DNA of 32,076 nucleotides from Methylococcaceae bacterium (GTDB lineage: Bacteria; Pseudomonadota; Gammaproteobacteria; Methylococcales; Methylomonadaceae): positions 1 through 32,076 of the forward strand of contig JABFSH010000078.1 in the NCBI GenBank assembly GCA_013140705.1. The letters are read 5' to 3'. Positions 23,714 to 31,400 of the stretch are shown piece after piece. How positions within the stretch are numbered: position 1 is the first letter of the stretch; each line of letters opens with the position of its first letter. A program made the translations under genes and the position numbers. A model generated the notes under the pieces. It did no database searches. It was not told the DNA's origin and saw only the letters and a list, made by a program, of their open reading frames with translations.

Positions 23714-24836
23714 AGTCATGACGATTGTTGGTACTCGCCCTGAGCTCATTAAAATGAGCCGGGCAATTGCCGAATTTGACAAGCACACCCAACATGTTCT
23801 GGTTCATACGGGACAGAATTACGATTACGAGCTCAATCAGGTTTTCTTTAGGGATCTAGATATTCGAAAACCGGATTATTTTCTGGAGGCACACGGAGAT
23901 AATGCGGCACAAACAATTGCCCAAGTGATTCAGAAGGCTGATGCCGTTATGCAAACAGAAAATCCGGACGCTGTTTTATTGTACGGCGACACGAATTCCT
24001 GCCTGGCAGTTATTCCTGCAAAACGCCGAAAAATTCCTGTATTTCATATGGAAGCGGGTAATCGTTGCTTCGATCAGCGCGTACCGGAAGAATTAAACCG
24101 TAAAATATTGGATCATTTAAGCGACATCAATCTGGTGTTGACTGAGCATGCCCGGCGTTATTTGCTAGCTGAGGGGATTCGTCCTGAAACGATTATTAAG
24201 ACAGGTTCGCATATGCGGGAAGTGTTGGACTACTATATGCCGCAGATACAGAAGTCGAATGTATTACAACAGCATGGCCTGGAAACGGGTAAATTTTTTA
24301 TTGTCAGCGCGCACCGTGAAGAAAATGTCGATAGTCCAACGAATTTGCTGGATCTGCTTGAAACGTTAAATGCACTGGCGGAAACCTATTGTTTTCCTGT
24401 TATTGTTTCCACGCATCCACGGACTCAAAAACGGCTGGATGCCACAAATACAGGTCTGCTAAATCCATTGATTCAGTTTAAGAAGCCTTTCGGCTTTTTC
24501 GATTACATCAAACTGCAAATGGAAGCGTACTGTATATTGTCGGACAGCGGCACCATTACTGAAGAAGCATCGCTGTTGAATTTACCGGCCATAACCATTC
24601 GAAATTCGCATGAGCGTCCCGAAGGTATGGATGTAGGCACCCTGATTATGAGCGGTTTGAAGAAAGAGCGGGTATTGGATGCCATTAATGTAGTTGTCTC
24701 GCAACATGACAAAAATGCCCGGGTAATGCAGGCGGTAGAGGATTACGAAGTTGGACCCGTATCCAAGCTGCTGGTGAGAGTTGTAATGAGTTACGTCGAT
24801 TATGTAAATCGGACAGTGTGGTCTAAATCGGGTTAA
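23706..24836 (+). CDS. fnlC: UDP-HexNAc C2-epimerase, WbjD/FnlC type (non-hydrolysing)
   Basis: 376 residues, the exact usual length. VGTRPELIKMSRAI at the N-terminus, HTGQNYDYELNQVF, YGDTNSCLA near residue 95, FHMEAGNRCFDQRVPEE, SAHREENVD near 200, and LSDSGTITEEASLL near 278 are all hallmarks of the non-hydrolysing UDP-GlcNAc 2-epimerase fold, with RCFDQRVPEE typical of the WbjD branch. It completes UDP-L-FucNAc or UDP-L-QuiNAc synthesis. Confidence 0.94.
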   Translation: MLKVMTIVGTRPELIKMSRAIAEFDKHTQHVLVHTGQNYDYELNQVFFRDLDIRKPDYFLEAHGDNAAQTIAQVIQKADAVMQTENPDAVLLYGDTNSCLAVIPAKRRKIPVFHMEAGNRCFDQRVPEELNRKILDHLSDINLVLTEHARRYLLAEGIRPETIIKTGSHMREVLDYYMPQIQKSNVLQQHGLETGKFFIVSAHREENVDSPTNLLDLLETLNALAETYCFPVIVSTHPRTQKRLDATNTGLLNPLIQFKKPFGFFDYIKLQMEAYCILSDSGTITEEASLLNLPAITIRNSHERPEGMDVGTLIMSGLKKERVLDAINVVVSQHDKNARVMQAVEDYEVGPVSKLLVRVVMSYVDYVNRTVWSKSG

Positions 24837-24837
24837 T

Positions 24838-25824
24838 GTGAGTAGCCAAATTTTAGTAACGGGTGCCAATGGTTTTATCGGCCAATCGCTTTGCGATAAA
24901 TTACACCAGCAGAGACGGCTGGTCCGCGCAGCGATACGCCTGGCAAATTCACGGGTCAAAAATATTGAAACCGTGCTGATCGATACGATTAATGCAGAAA
25001 CTGACTGGTCCAATACATTATTTGGCGTCAGTGTGGTATTCCATCTTGCCGCGAGGGTGCATGTAATCGACAATATCATTTCCGATCCGTTGGAAGAATT
25101 CCGTACGGTCAATGTACAAGGCACCTTGAATCTGGCTCGGCAATCCGCAAAAGCCGGTGTGCGGCGCTTCATTTTCGTTAGTTCAATCAAAGTCAACGGC
25201 GAAAAGACGCAACCCGGCACACCATTTACCGCTGATGATAGCCCAGCACCTGTTGACGCCTACGCCATTTCCAAGCGCGAAGCTGAAGAGGGGTTACAAC
25301 AGATAGCTGCAGAAACAGGCATGGAAGTTGTGATTATTCGCCCTCCTTTGATCTACGGACCCTGTGTAAAGGCCAATTTTATGAACATGATGCGCTGGTT
25401 AAATAAAGGCATTCCGCTACCACTAGGTGCCATCAACAATAAACGCAGCCTTGTGTCATTGGATAATCTGATTGATTTGTTAGTGACCTGTGTAGATCAC
25501 CCCAATGCAGCTAATCAAACATTTTTAGTGAGTGATGGCGAAGATCTTTCAATAACTGAATTATTGAACCGAACGGCTACCGCATTAGGTAAACAGGTTT
25601 TGTTAGTACCCGTACCACAGAATTGGTTAAAGTTAGTGGCCAATTCGTTAGGCAAGCTAGACGTTTATTTGCGCTTGTGCGAATCACTACAGGTCGATAT
25701 CACTAAAACGACTGAATTATTGGGCTGGGTTCCGTCAGTGTCCGTGGATGAAGCGTTGCGAAAAACTGCCGAAGATTTTTTAACTACCATCCATAATAAC
25801 TGCAAGGTTACTACCAGGTGTTGA
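24838..25824 (+). CDS. wbpV: WbpV-like UDP-4-keto-HexNAc reductase (SDR)
   Basis: 328 residues from a GTG start one base after the previous stop. LVTGANGFIGQSLCDKL, FHLAARVHVI near residue 66, FVSSIKVNGE, YAISKREAE (YxxxK) near 140, and RPPLIYGP. The protein, its place directly before wbpL and wbpM, and its length match WbpV, which reduces the WbpM product to UDP-D-QuiNAc (a 4-epimer is possible). It is the last gene before a 280-bp gap. Confidence 0.87.
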   Translation: MSSQILVTGANGFIGQSLCDKLHQQRRLVRAAIRLANSRVKNIETVLIDTINAETDWSNTLFGVSVVFHLAARVHVIDNIISDPLEEFRTVNVQGTLNLARQSAKAGVRRFIFVSSIKVNGEKTQPGTPFTADDSPAPVDAYAISKREAEEGLQQIAAETGMEVVIIRPPLIYGPCVKANFMNMMRWLNKGIPLPLGAINNKRSLVSLDNLIDLLVTCVDHPNAANQTFLVSDGEDLSITELLNRTATALGKQVLLVPVPQNWLKLVANSLGKLDVYLRLCESLQVDITKTTELLGWVPSVSVDEALRKTAEDFLTTIHNNCKVTTRC

Positions 25825-25909
25825 GGTCTGATGAGAAATCATTGCAGCTGTCGTTGTTTCTTAGGATATGTCAAAAAATAACTTCCCTATAAAGTTAGAG
25901 ACAATTTTT

Positions 25910-26047
25910 CCGTTCGTCCTGAGCCTGTCGAAGGATGGATGGAAAAATTCACGCATGGAGCGGCAAGCCGTTCATACTTCGATAAGCTCTCGGCAACTGC
26001 TCCCTGCGTTACTCTACCTCCTGCAGTCGAGCACGAGCGGCTTGCCG
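25910..26047. repeat. Dispersed intergenic repeat with inverted arms
   Basis: The gap 25825-26104 between the wbpV- and wbpL-like genes contains GTTCGTCCTGAGCCTGTCGA (from 25912), a short repeat seen in the intergenic regions of many proteobacteria, and a pair of inverted arms CGGCAAGCCG (25961-25970) and CGGCTTGCCG (26038-26047). No plausible gene lies here. The element interrupts an otherwise gapless operon. Confidence 0.55.
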
Positions 26048-26104
26048 GGGGAAATCCAATGTCCGGAAGTTATTGTTTCCCTCATCCTTACTGGATTTTA
26101 GTCG

Positions 26105-27124
26105 ATGAGTGTAGCGTGGATAGGCGTGATGGCTGGGCTGCTGACTTGGTTTTTTACAGGCGTTTTACGACGCTATGCGATAGCAAAAAGCTTAATCGAT
26201 ATACCCAATGCACGCAGTTCACACACGGTAGCCACACCAAGAGGTGGCGGTGTGGCAATGGTTGTTGTGTTTTTAGTGAGCCAGTTGCTTCTCTTCCGTG
26301 CCGGTTTACTATCTGCGTCTGTTCTATTGGCATTGACAGGATCAGGCGTTGTGATTGCTATCACGGGTTTCTTGGATGACCACCAACATATTGCTGCTCG
26401 CTGGCGGTTGTTGATACATTTTGGTGCGTCCGCCTGGGGGCTCTATTGGCTGGGTGGTTTGCCTTCCCTATCCTTTTTCGGATGGGATATCAATCTTGGG
26501 TGGTTGGGACATGGCCTGGGTTTGTTTTATTTGGTTTGGTTGCTAAACCTTTATAACTTCATGGACGGCATCGATGGAATAGCCAGTATAGAAGCCGTAA
26601 CGGTTTGTTTAGGCGGCGCATTGTTGACGATGCAGGGCTACGAACTATCCGGGCAAGGTTGGGAGTTGGTGTTGCTGGCTATTATCGTGAGCGGTTTTTT
26701 AATCTGGAACTTTCCCCCTGCCAAAATTTTTATGGGAGATGCAGGGAGTGGCTTTTTAGGTATGGTATTAGGCTTATTTTCCATTCAGGCCGGCTGGATG
26801 GCATCGCAATTATTCTGGAGTTGGTTGATTTTATTAGGTGTCTTCATCGTCGATGCAACAGTGACGTTGTTCCGTCGCTTATTGTGTCATGAAAAACTCC
26901 ATGAGGCGCATTGCAGTCACGCCTATCAAAATGCCTCTCGAATTTATCTGGCTCATAAACCCGTGAGTCTGGCTGTTGCGGCAATCAATCTTTGCTGGTT
27001 AATACCGATCGCGTTGTGGGTTGGCTTGGGCAAATTTGATGGGATTTTGGGCTTGTTACTGGCCTACTTGCCGCTAGTGCTACTGGCTGTTTACTTTAAA
27101 GCAGGAATTAGGAATATAGGATAG
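26105..27124 (+). CDS. wbpL: WbpL/WecA-like polyprenyl-phosphate HexNAc-1-phosphate transferase
   Basis: 339 residues, about ten membrane segments, of the MraY/WecA superfamily. Diagnostic blocks: PNARSSHTVATPRGGGVAMV near residue 35, TGFLDDHQHI near 95, LLNLYNFMDGIDGIA near 145 (NxxDGxDG), and AKIFMGDAGSGFLG near 210. WbpL-type enzymes start O-antigen units by loading D-FucNAc/D-QuiNAc-1-phosphate onto undecaprenyl phosphate. It sits between the WbpV- and WbpM-like genes; the last base overlaps the next start. Confidence 0.93.
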   Translation: MSVAWIGVMAGLLTWFFTGVLRRYAIAKSLIDIPNARSSHTVATPRGGGVAMVVVFLVSQLLLFRAGLLSASVLLALTGSGVVIAITGFLDDHQHIAARWRLLIHFGASAWGLYWLGGLPSLSFFGWDINLGWLGHGLGLFYLVWLLNLYNFMDGIDGIASIEAVTVCLGGALLTMQGYELSGQGWELVLLAIIVSGFLIWNFPPAKIFMGDAGSGFLGMVLGLFSIQAGWMASQLFWSWLILLGVFIVDATVTLFRRLLCHEKLHEAHCSHAYQNASRIYLAHKPVSLAVAAINLCWLIPIALWVGLGKFDGILGLLLAYLPLVLLAVYFKAGIRNIG

Positions 27125-29082
27125 TGAGAGTAACCTTAGCTCATTGGTTTATTACGTGTTCGCGGCGCACTAAAGCTTTTATTCTAATCGGCGCCGATGT
27201 CTGTTTCGCCCTACTCTCTCTTTGGGCTGCTTTTTCTCTGCGCTGGGGTGTTTACTACGTTCCCAAAGACCAAGAATGGTATTTATTCGCTGTCGCACCG
27301 ATGATTGCCGTCCCTATCTTCATTAAATTAGGTTTATACCGGGCCATCATTCGCTACATTGAAATCAGGGCCTTATGGACCATTATCCAAGCTGTCACTT
27401 TTTATGCCCTGCTTTTTGCCTTTGTCTTGTATGAATCCGGTATCAAGGGCATTCCTAGAACCGTCTCGCCACTGAATTGGCTCATCATGATGTCACTGGT
27501 TGGCAGCAGTCGGTTTTTCGCGCGTTGGTGGCTCAGTGAAATTTACTTTGATCTTTCTGGCATAAAAAGTCAGACAGATTGCCGTAAAAAAAATGTCGTC
27601 ATCTATGGAGCTGGCAGTGCCGGAGTGCAATTGGCGTCCGCCTTGGAACACGGTCGCGAATTCAGACCTGTTGCATTTATCGATGATGATGAATTGCTGC
27701 ATAAACGAAAAGTAAATGGCTTGCGCATTTATCCACTCAGCTCGCTGAGTTATTTGATTGATCGTCACAAAGTGACAGATGTCTTGTTAGCCATCCCTTC
27801 GGCTTCCCGGTCTCGACGCGGTGAAATCATTAAACTGCTCGAATCTTATGCCGTACACATCATGTCCATGCCTGGCCTGGCGGATATTGCGCAAGGCAAA
27901 ATTACTTTTGATACACTTCAGGAAGTCGATATTGGCGACCTTTTGGGCCGTGACCCGGTTGAACCGGATAAATCACTATTGTCTGCCAATATTGCCGGCA
28001 AAGTGGTCATGGTAACCGGTGCAGGAGGCTCGATTGGTTCGGAATTGTGCCGGCAGATCATTCTTTTGCAGCCATCAACGTTAGTGCTTTTTGAGCTTTG
28101 TGAATTTGCCCTTTATGCCATAGAAAAAGAGCTGAACTACACCCTGACTAATCGCAAGGCCCGCACTGATTTTAAGCAACTTAACATTATTGCGGTCTTG
28201 GGCTCAGTCACCAATGCCAATCGCCTGGAAAAAATTTGCAGCGCGTTTAAAGTGCAAACCATTTATCACGCCGCTGCTTATAAGCATGTACCGATGGTTG
28301 AAAAAAACCCCGGCGAAGCCGTTTGTAATAATATTTTTGGAACGCTGCATGCCGCGCAGGCTGCAATCAAAACAGGCGTTGAAACCTTTGTACTGATTTC
28401 AACCGATAAAGCAGTGAGACCTACCAATACCATGGGGGCCACTAAACGCTTTGCCGAATTAATTTTGCAAGCTCTTAGTTTGGCTGGCGACACTCACAAT
28501 CATACTCGTTTTACCATGGTTCGATTCGGTAATGTCTTAGGCTCATCCGGATCCGTTGTGCCCTTATTTAGAGAGCAAATCGCCAGAGGTGGCCCGGTAA
28601 CGGTCACCGATGAACGTATCATTCGCTATTTTATGACGATACCCGAGGCAGCGCAGTTAGTCATACAGGCAGGCGCAATGGGGCTAGGCGGCGATGTTTT
28701 CGTACTAGACATGGGCGAGCCAATCAAAATTCTCGATCTGGCCAAACGTATGATCCATCTCAGTGGACTGGAAATAAAAGATAAGGACCACCCTGACGGA
28801 GAGATTGAAATCCATTTTACCGGCTTGAGACCCGGCGAAAAACTCTATGAAGAATTGCTGATTGGCGATAATGTTTCAAAAACCGGCCATACCAGAATCA
28901 TGCGTGCTGAAGAACAGGTATTGCCATGGCAGCAACTTGAAGAACGTTTATCAGCTTTGCAACTGGCTGTGAATATTGATGATTTTGCCGAGGTTAGAAA
29001 TATTTTAGTAAGTGCAGTCTCCGGATTTGTTCCGCAATGCGAGATTGGTGATGTTCTATGGAATCAACATCGCGTGCAATGA
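27124..29082 (+). CDS. wbpM: WbpM-like membrane-bound UDP-GlcNAc C4,C6-dehydratase
   Basis: 652 residues, full family length, from the GTG overlapping the wbpL stop. Four N-terminal membrane segments (about 20-130), a first nucleotide-binding domain (VIYGAGSAGVQLASALE near 156), then the catalytic SDR domain (MVTGAGGSIGSELCRQI near 295, AYKHVPMVEKNPGEAV, ISTDKAVRPTNTMGATK with Met at the catalytic tyrosine position, GLRPGEKLYEELL). It produces UDP-4-keto-6-deoxy-GlcNAc for the WbpV-like reductase. Last gene of the + strand operon. Confidence 0.95.
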   Translation: MRVTLAHWFITCSRRTKAFILIGADVCFALLSLWAAFSLRWGVYYVPKDQEWYLFAVAPMIAVPIFIKLGLYRAIIRYIEIRALWTIIQAVTFYALLFAFVLYESGIKGIPRTVSPLNWLIMMSLVGSSRFFARWWLSEIYFDLSGIKSQTDCRKKNVVIYGAGSAGVQLASALEHGREFRPVAFIDDDELLHKRKVNGLRIYPLSSLSYLIDRHKVTDVLLAIPSASRSRRGEIIKLLESYAVHIMSMPGLADIAQGKITFDTLQEVDIGDLLGRDPVEPDKSLLSANIAGKVVMVTGAGGSIGSELCRQIILLQPSTLVLFELCEFALYAIEKELNYTLTNRKARTDFKQLNIIAVLGSVTNANRLEKICSAFKVQTIYHAAAYKHVPMVEKNPGEAVCNNIFGTLHAAQAAIKTGVETFVLISTDKAVRPTNTMGATKRFAELILQALSLAGDTHNHTRFTMVRFGNVLGSSGSVVPLFREQIARGGPVTVTDERIIRYFMTIPEAAQLVIQAGAMGLGGDVFVLDMGEPIKILDLAKRMIHLSGLEIKDKDHPDGEIEIHFTGLRPGEKLYEELLIGDNVSKTGHTRIMRAEEQVLPWQQLEERLSALQLAVNIDDFAEVRNILVSAVSGFVPQCEIGDVLWNQHRVQ

Positions 29083-29108
29083 TGAACTGTTAAATCGACG
29101 CAAAAAAA

Positions 29109-29136
29109 ACCCCCCAGTGCTTGCACAATGGGGGGT
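29109..29136 (-). terminator. Strong rho-independent terminator, minus strand
   Basis: Stem ACCCCCCA (29109-29116) with TGGGGGGT (29129-29136) and an inner GTG/CAC pairing. Read on the minus strand the stem is followed by eight T (complement of A8 at 29102-29109), a textbook terminator for the small gene 29207-29359. On the plus strand there is no T-run after the stem, so it is at best a weak terminator for the polysaccharide operon. Confidence 0.85.
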
Positions 29137-29140
29137 CAAT

Positions 29141-29233
29141 CAAGCAGAGTGTTATGAGGGGTCTGCTTGCGGGTACAACACTAGGAGGTGATAAAACATG
29201 CTGAGCTTAGCTGTTGAGTTTGGCTCTCATTAA
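29141..29233 (+). promoter_or_regulatory. Alternative hairpins plus extended Shine-Dalgarno before an 11-codon frame
   Basis: CAAGCAGA (29141-29148) pairs perfectly with TCTGCTTG (29162-29169); an overlapping alternative stem AGTGTT (29148-29153) pairs with AACACT (29177-29182). Immediately after is AGGAGGTGAT (29183-29192), fully complementary to the 16S rRNA 3' end, 5 bases before ATG 29198, which opens MLSLAVEFGSH and a TAA at 29231. The short frame runs antisense to the end of the minus-strand gene. Structure and site are seen directly; a function is inference. Confidence 0.45.
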
Positions 29234-29359
29234 GATATTGCTGTAAATGGCAGCACCTGCAAATAAAATCGTTGATAAAATAAATTGTCCTGAGATAAAA
29301 CTTCCGATCCCTACAATAAACATCAAGCCGATAAGAATATCACTTTTGAAATTGCTCAT
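29207..29359 (-). CDS. Small membrane protein, 50 residues
   Basis: From the ATG at 29359 (minus), which has GAAGGTGA 6 bases upstream, the product is a 50-residue protein with two hydrophobic segments (ILIGLMFIVGIGSFISG and FILSTILFAGAAIYSNIL) and a short basic tail. A longer frame from 29404 is open but has no better start. It is a convincing gene because of its ribosome binding site and the strong terminator 70 bp beyond its stop. No family recognised; possibly a membrane-modulating small protein. Confidence 0.65.
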   Translation of the reverse strand: MSNFKSDILIGLMFIVGIGSFISGQFILSTILFAGAAIYSNILMRAKLNS

Positions 29360-29383
29360 AATCGTCACCTTCAGAATCTGAAA

Positions 29384-29439
29384 TTTAGTATCACTGGACT
29401 GCAAGTTAGTATCTACTATACAGGTGGATTATTTAGTAT
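29384..29439. promoter_or_regulatory. Three direct TTAGTAT repeats upstream of the small membrane gene
   Basis: TTTAGTAT at 29384-29391, GTTAGTAT at 29405-29412 and TTTAGTAT at 29432-29439, spaced 21 and 27 bp, lie 25-80 bp before the start of 29207-29359. The spacing of about two helical turns suggests an operator, and minus-strand TATACT/TATAGT hexamers here could serve as -10 boxes. Low confidence. Confidence 0.3.
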
Positions 29440-30004
29440 ACAATAACCAAAATATAAAATATATAGTTTCATATTAAGAAACTATAAAAATGTCAAGTAT
29501 TTTGTTCTCTACGCGATTTCTCTGCAACCTTTCCTCAAGCTCAATTTTGTTAAAAATTAGCGTTTTTCCAAGGGGCTTGAAGTGGGCATGATAGGGGTAA
29601 ATTAAAGCAAAGCCAAATGTCAGAAACAAAAAAGGGCATGTATCGCTACAGACCCCTATTTTATTGACTTTGATTATCGGTTGTTTTCTGTTGTTTTACC
29701 GCTTCATTTCCCAATACATTATATACAGTATTGTTATTAATCAATACTTTATAACATTAAAGGTGTAATATAGGGGTAAAAGTGCAAATTTCTGCATTTT
29801 AAGCATGTAATTGTAATGATCCGGGATTTTATTTCTGCATATAAAAACCAAGCTTAATAGTTTCAATTCGATACCTAAAAGTTTTGAAATGCGGCCGTGT
29901 TTTTTTGACTGGGGCGACGCAAAGCAGTAGGTAATTGTTAAAATTCTTTAGCCCCTGCCTGCTGACAGAAGAATTCCTATGGCAAGTAGCGACCTCATCA
30001 ACAC
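29440..30004. other. AT-rich non-coding gap
   Basis: No coding frame here is convincing. An 11-bp direct repeat ATAGGGGTAAA occurs at 29591-29601 and 29770-29780, with the inverse CCCCTAT at 29653-29659. Near 29916-29955 GGGGC and GCCCC form a loose inverted pair. I see no tRNA, no transposase and no further attC site in this stretch. Confidence 0.5.
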
Positions 30005-30068
30005 CCCTAACGAAAGAGTTCAGCCGTCCCGCCTGCTCGGCGGGATCGGCTGCAACGATGTGTTAGGC
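30005..30068 (-). repeat. Integron attC recombination site
   Basis: 64 bp bounded by CCCTAAC (30005-30011) and GTTAGGC (30062-30068), the R box pair. Inside is an imperfect palindrome: GTTCAGCCG then TCCCGCC on one side and GGCGGGA, CGGCTG, CAAC on the other, leaving two unpaired bases (T30046 and C30053) on one arm only, with a TGCTC loop. Asymmetric unpaired bases in the stem are the defining structural sign of attC sites. Orientation fits the minus-strand cassette gene 30175-30564. About 105 bp of spacer separates them. Confidence 0.8.
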
Positions 30069-30174
30069 CACCTCCTGATTAAAAGTTTCTCAATTGCAAA
30101 TGTATACAATATAAGCGCCTATCTCTTATGTCGTTTCGTATCCGCGTCTGCTGCCACACTTTCTTGCATCGTTT

Positions 30175-30564
30175 TTATTTTCGTTCTGTGCAAGAGCCAA
30201 TCATGAGATAGGAATCCGGGAGGCCAGTTATTGGAAATGTGCGGATTTTGGCATATGTCAATGATTTGGTCCCAGGGAAATAACTCCAAACCACAAGACC
30301 AGTTGGGATATTCTGTGTGTAATAAAAGGCATCTGGTTCAGATTTGAGCAGAGTGAGTTCATAGTCCTTGTTAAATACCGCTTTAGAATCACCAATGTTT
30401 TGAATATTGGCATGAATTTTATCCTGGGCAGAGGTCGACGAAGTCGGTTTCCCGTCCTTCTGAATTGCAACCCCGGCGGAAACGGTTAAAGTGCAGTCGA
30501 TCTCTATAGCCCAACTCGGAGGGGCAAATAGCAAAAATATGGATAGAGCGCTTAAGATTTTCAT
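30175..30564 (-). CDS. Exported hypothetical protein, integron cassette gene
   Basis: 129 residues with a clear signal peptide (MKILSALSIFLLFAPPSWA, cleavage after about residue 19). The mature part is beta-rich with two or three cysteines (IDCTLTVSAG, MIGSCTE), suggesting a small periplasmic domain. No family recognised. The ribosome binding site GGGAG is half of a perfect palindrome GGGAGCTCCC (30565-30574) directly abutting the ATG. It lies between two attC sites, so it is a mobile cassette gene of unknown function. Confidence 0.75.
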   Translation of the reverse strand: MKILSALSIFLLFAPPSWAIEIDCTLTVSAGVAIQKDGKPTSSTSAQDKIHANIQNIGDSKAVFNKDYELTLLKSEPDAFYYTQNIPTGLVVWSYFPGTKSLTYAKIRTFPITGLPDSYLMIGSCTERK

Positions 30565-30588
30565 GGGAGCTCCCTTTGAACGATAGCG

Positions 30589-30648
30589 GCCTAACGTTTG
30601 GCATAAAGCGCGAGCAGTAGCGAGTCGCTTTTGATGCCATTGTTATGC
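30589..30648 (-). repeat. Integron attC recombination site
   Basis: 60 bp bounded by GCCTAAC (30589-30595) and GTTATGC (30642-30648). The inner arms GGCATAAAGCG and CGCTTTTGATGCC pair with two extra bases (TG) on one side, and the loop is about 15 nt. Both boundaries and the asymmetric bulge match attC architecture, in the same orientation as the site at 30005-30068. It closes the cassette that carries 30652-31104. Confidence 0.78.
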
Positions 30649-30651
30649 AAT

Positions 30652-31104
30652 TTATTCAAATGTGACATATTTATTTTTTACCGAATATTCCAACGCCGAC
30701 AAATCCTTTTCCTTTGTTGTCAGTTCTGGAACTCTCGCGCAAATACCCCACCCTTCCTTGGGTTTGAGGATTTTATCTTGTGAATAGTCATGATATCCGG
30801 ATTGTGAAATATCTGTGCTAAAACCTGGCTTGTGAACAGCTATATCCCATTCAACTTTTTTAACTACTCTATCGCTAGAATTGCCAACAATTATTTGAAG
30901 CGGATAGGGCTCTTTACATTTTTCAGGTAAATATTTAATTATCACTGCTACTTTTTCTATTTCCTTTTCCTTTGCCCAATCCTGATAATATAAATACGCT
31001 CCAACGACTCCTCCAATTGCCACCACAACACCTAAGAGAATAAACATTTTCTTCGGTGCGTATATAAATAATGCCAAAATTATTGCAGCGGCAACCCATT
31101 CCAT
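30652..31104 (-). CDS. Membrane-anchored hypothetical protein, integron cassette gene
   Basis: 150 residues. Two hydrophobic segments at the N-terminus (AAAIILALFIYAP and FILLGVVVAIGGVVGAYLYY, to about residue 41), then a soluble domain with NSSDRVVKKVEWDIAVH and SGYHDYSQDKILKPKEGWG. The last part resembles extracellular small domains with an Ig-like strand pattern, but no family is recognised. The gene ends 4 bases before the attC at 30589-30648. GAGA weakly marks the ribosome binding site. Confidence 0.75.
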   Translation of the reverse strand: MEWVAAAIILALFIYAPKKMFILLGVVVAIGGVVGAYLYYQDWAKEKEIEKVAVIIKYLPEKCKEPYPLQIIVGNSSDRVVKKVEWDIAVHKPGFSTDISQSGYHDYSQDKILKPKEGWGICARVPELTTKEKDLSALEYSVKNKYVTFE

Positions 31105-31123
31105 TTGTGTATCTCTTTTTTAT

Positions 31124-31142
31124 GCATAACAAGTTATTAAGC
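31124..31142. other. Possible degenerate integron insertion point (half attC or attI-like simple site)
   Basis: GCATAAC (31124-31130) is identical to the complement of the R box of the attC at 30589-30648 and lies 20 bp before the first cassette gene, where the upstream recombination junction is expected. It faces GTTATTAAGC in an inverted arrangement. No full attC stem follows, and no integrase is in the window, so this is either attI-like or a decayed attC. Confidence 0.35.
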
Positions 31143-31400
31143 TGTTAACCGTATATCTACCACGAAACTTATGTTGCCTCAATAAATTTGTGAACTGCAA
31201 GGATTTTCCCTTCCGTATATCATCCAAACTACGCTAAAAATCGTTTTTGGAGGTTGTCATATTGACCGTTTCCTATCACTCGGTCTGGGACGAACCCTGA
31301 CGGCCGTTGTCCATTCATTCTGAAGTTGGCACTTTGAAATTCCAGATCAAATTCAGATTTTTACAACTTACTGCCCAGGCTGAGTTTTGAAACTACTTTT
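31143..31400. other. Non-coding gap to the right of the cassette array
   Basis: No open frame with family resemblance, no terminator and no integrase fragment are recognisable here. It contains only short scattered inverted repeats. Confidence 0.4.

Noticed and set aside
24582-25220. 212-residue minus-strand frame across the 2-epimerase and WbpV-like genes
   Set aside because: Both plus-strand genes are firmly identified. The frame has no start signals and no recognisable motif.
25868-26101. 77-residue plus-strand frame between the wbpV- and wbpL-like genes
   Set aside because: It consists of dispersed repeat sequence and has no ribosome binding site.
29109-29136. GC-rich hairpin as terminator of the plus-strand polysaccharide operon
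   Set aside because: The eight-base A run precedes the stem on the plus strand and no T-run follows; the geometry is that of a minus-strand terminator.
29591-29780. Direct repeat ATAGGGGTAAA with an inverse copy in the AT-rich gap
   Set aside because: Only two copies and one short inverse, far apart and with no gene nearby to regulate; kept only as a note in the gap entry.
29979-30206. 75-residue plus-strand frame
   Set aside because: It runs through the attC site and has no coding signature.
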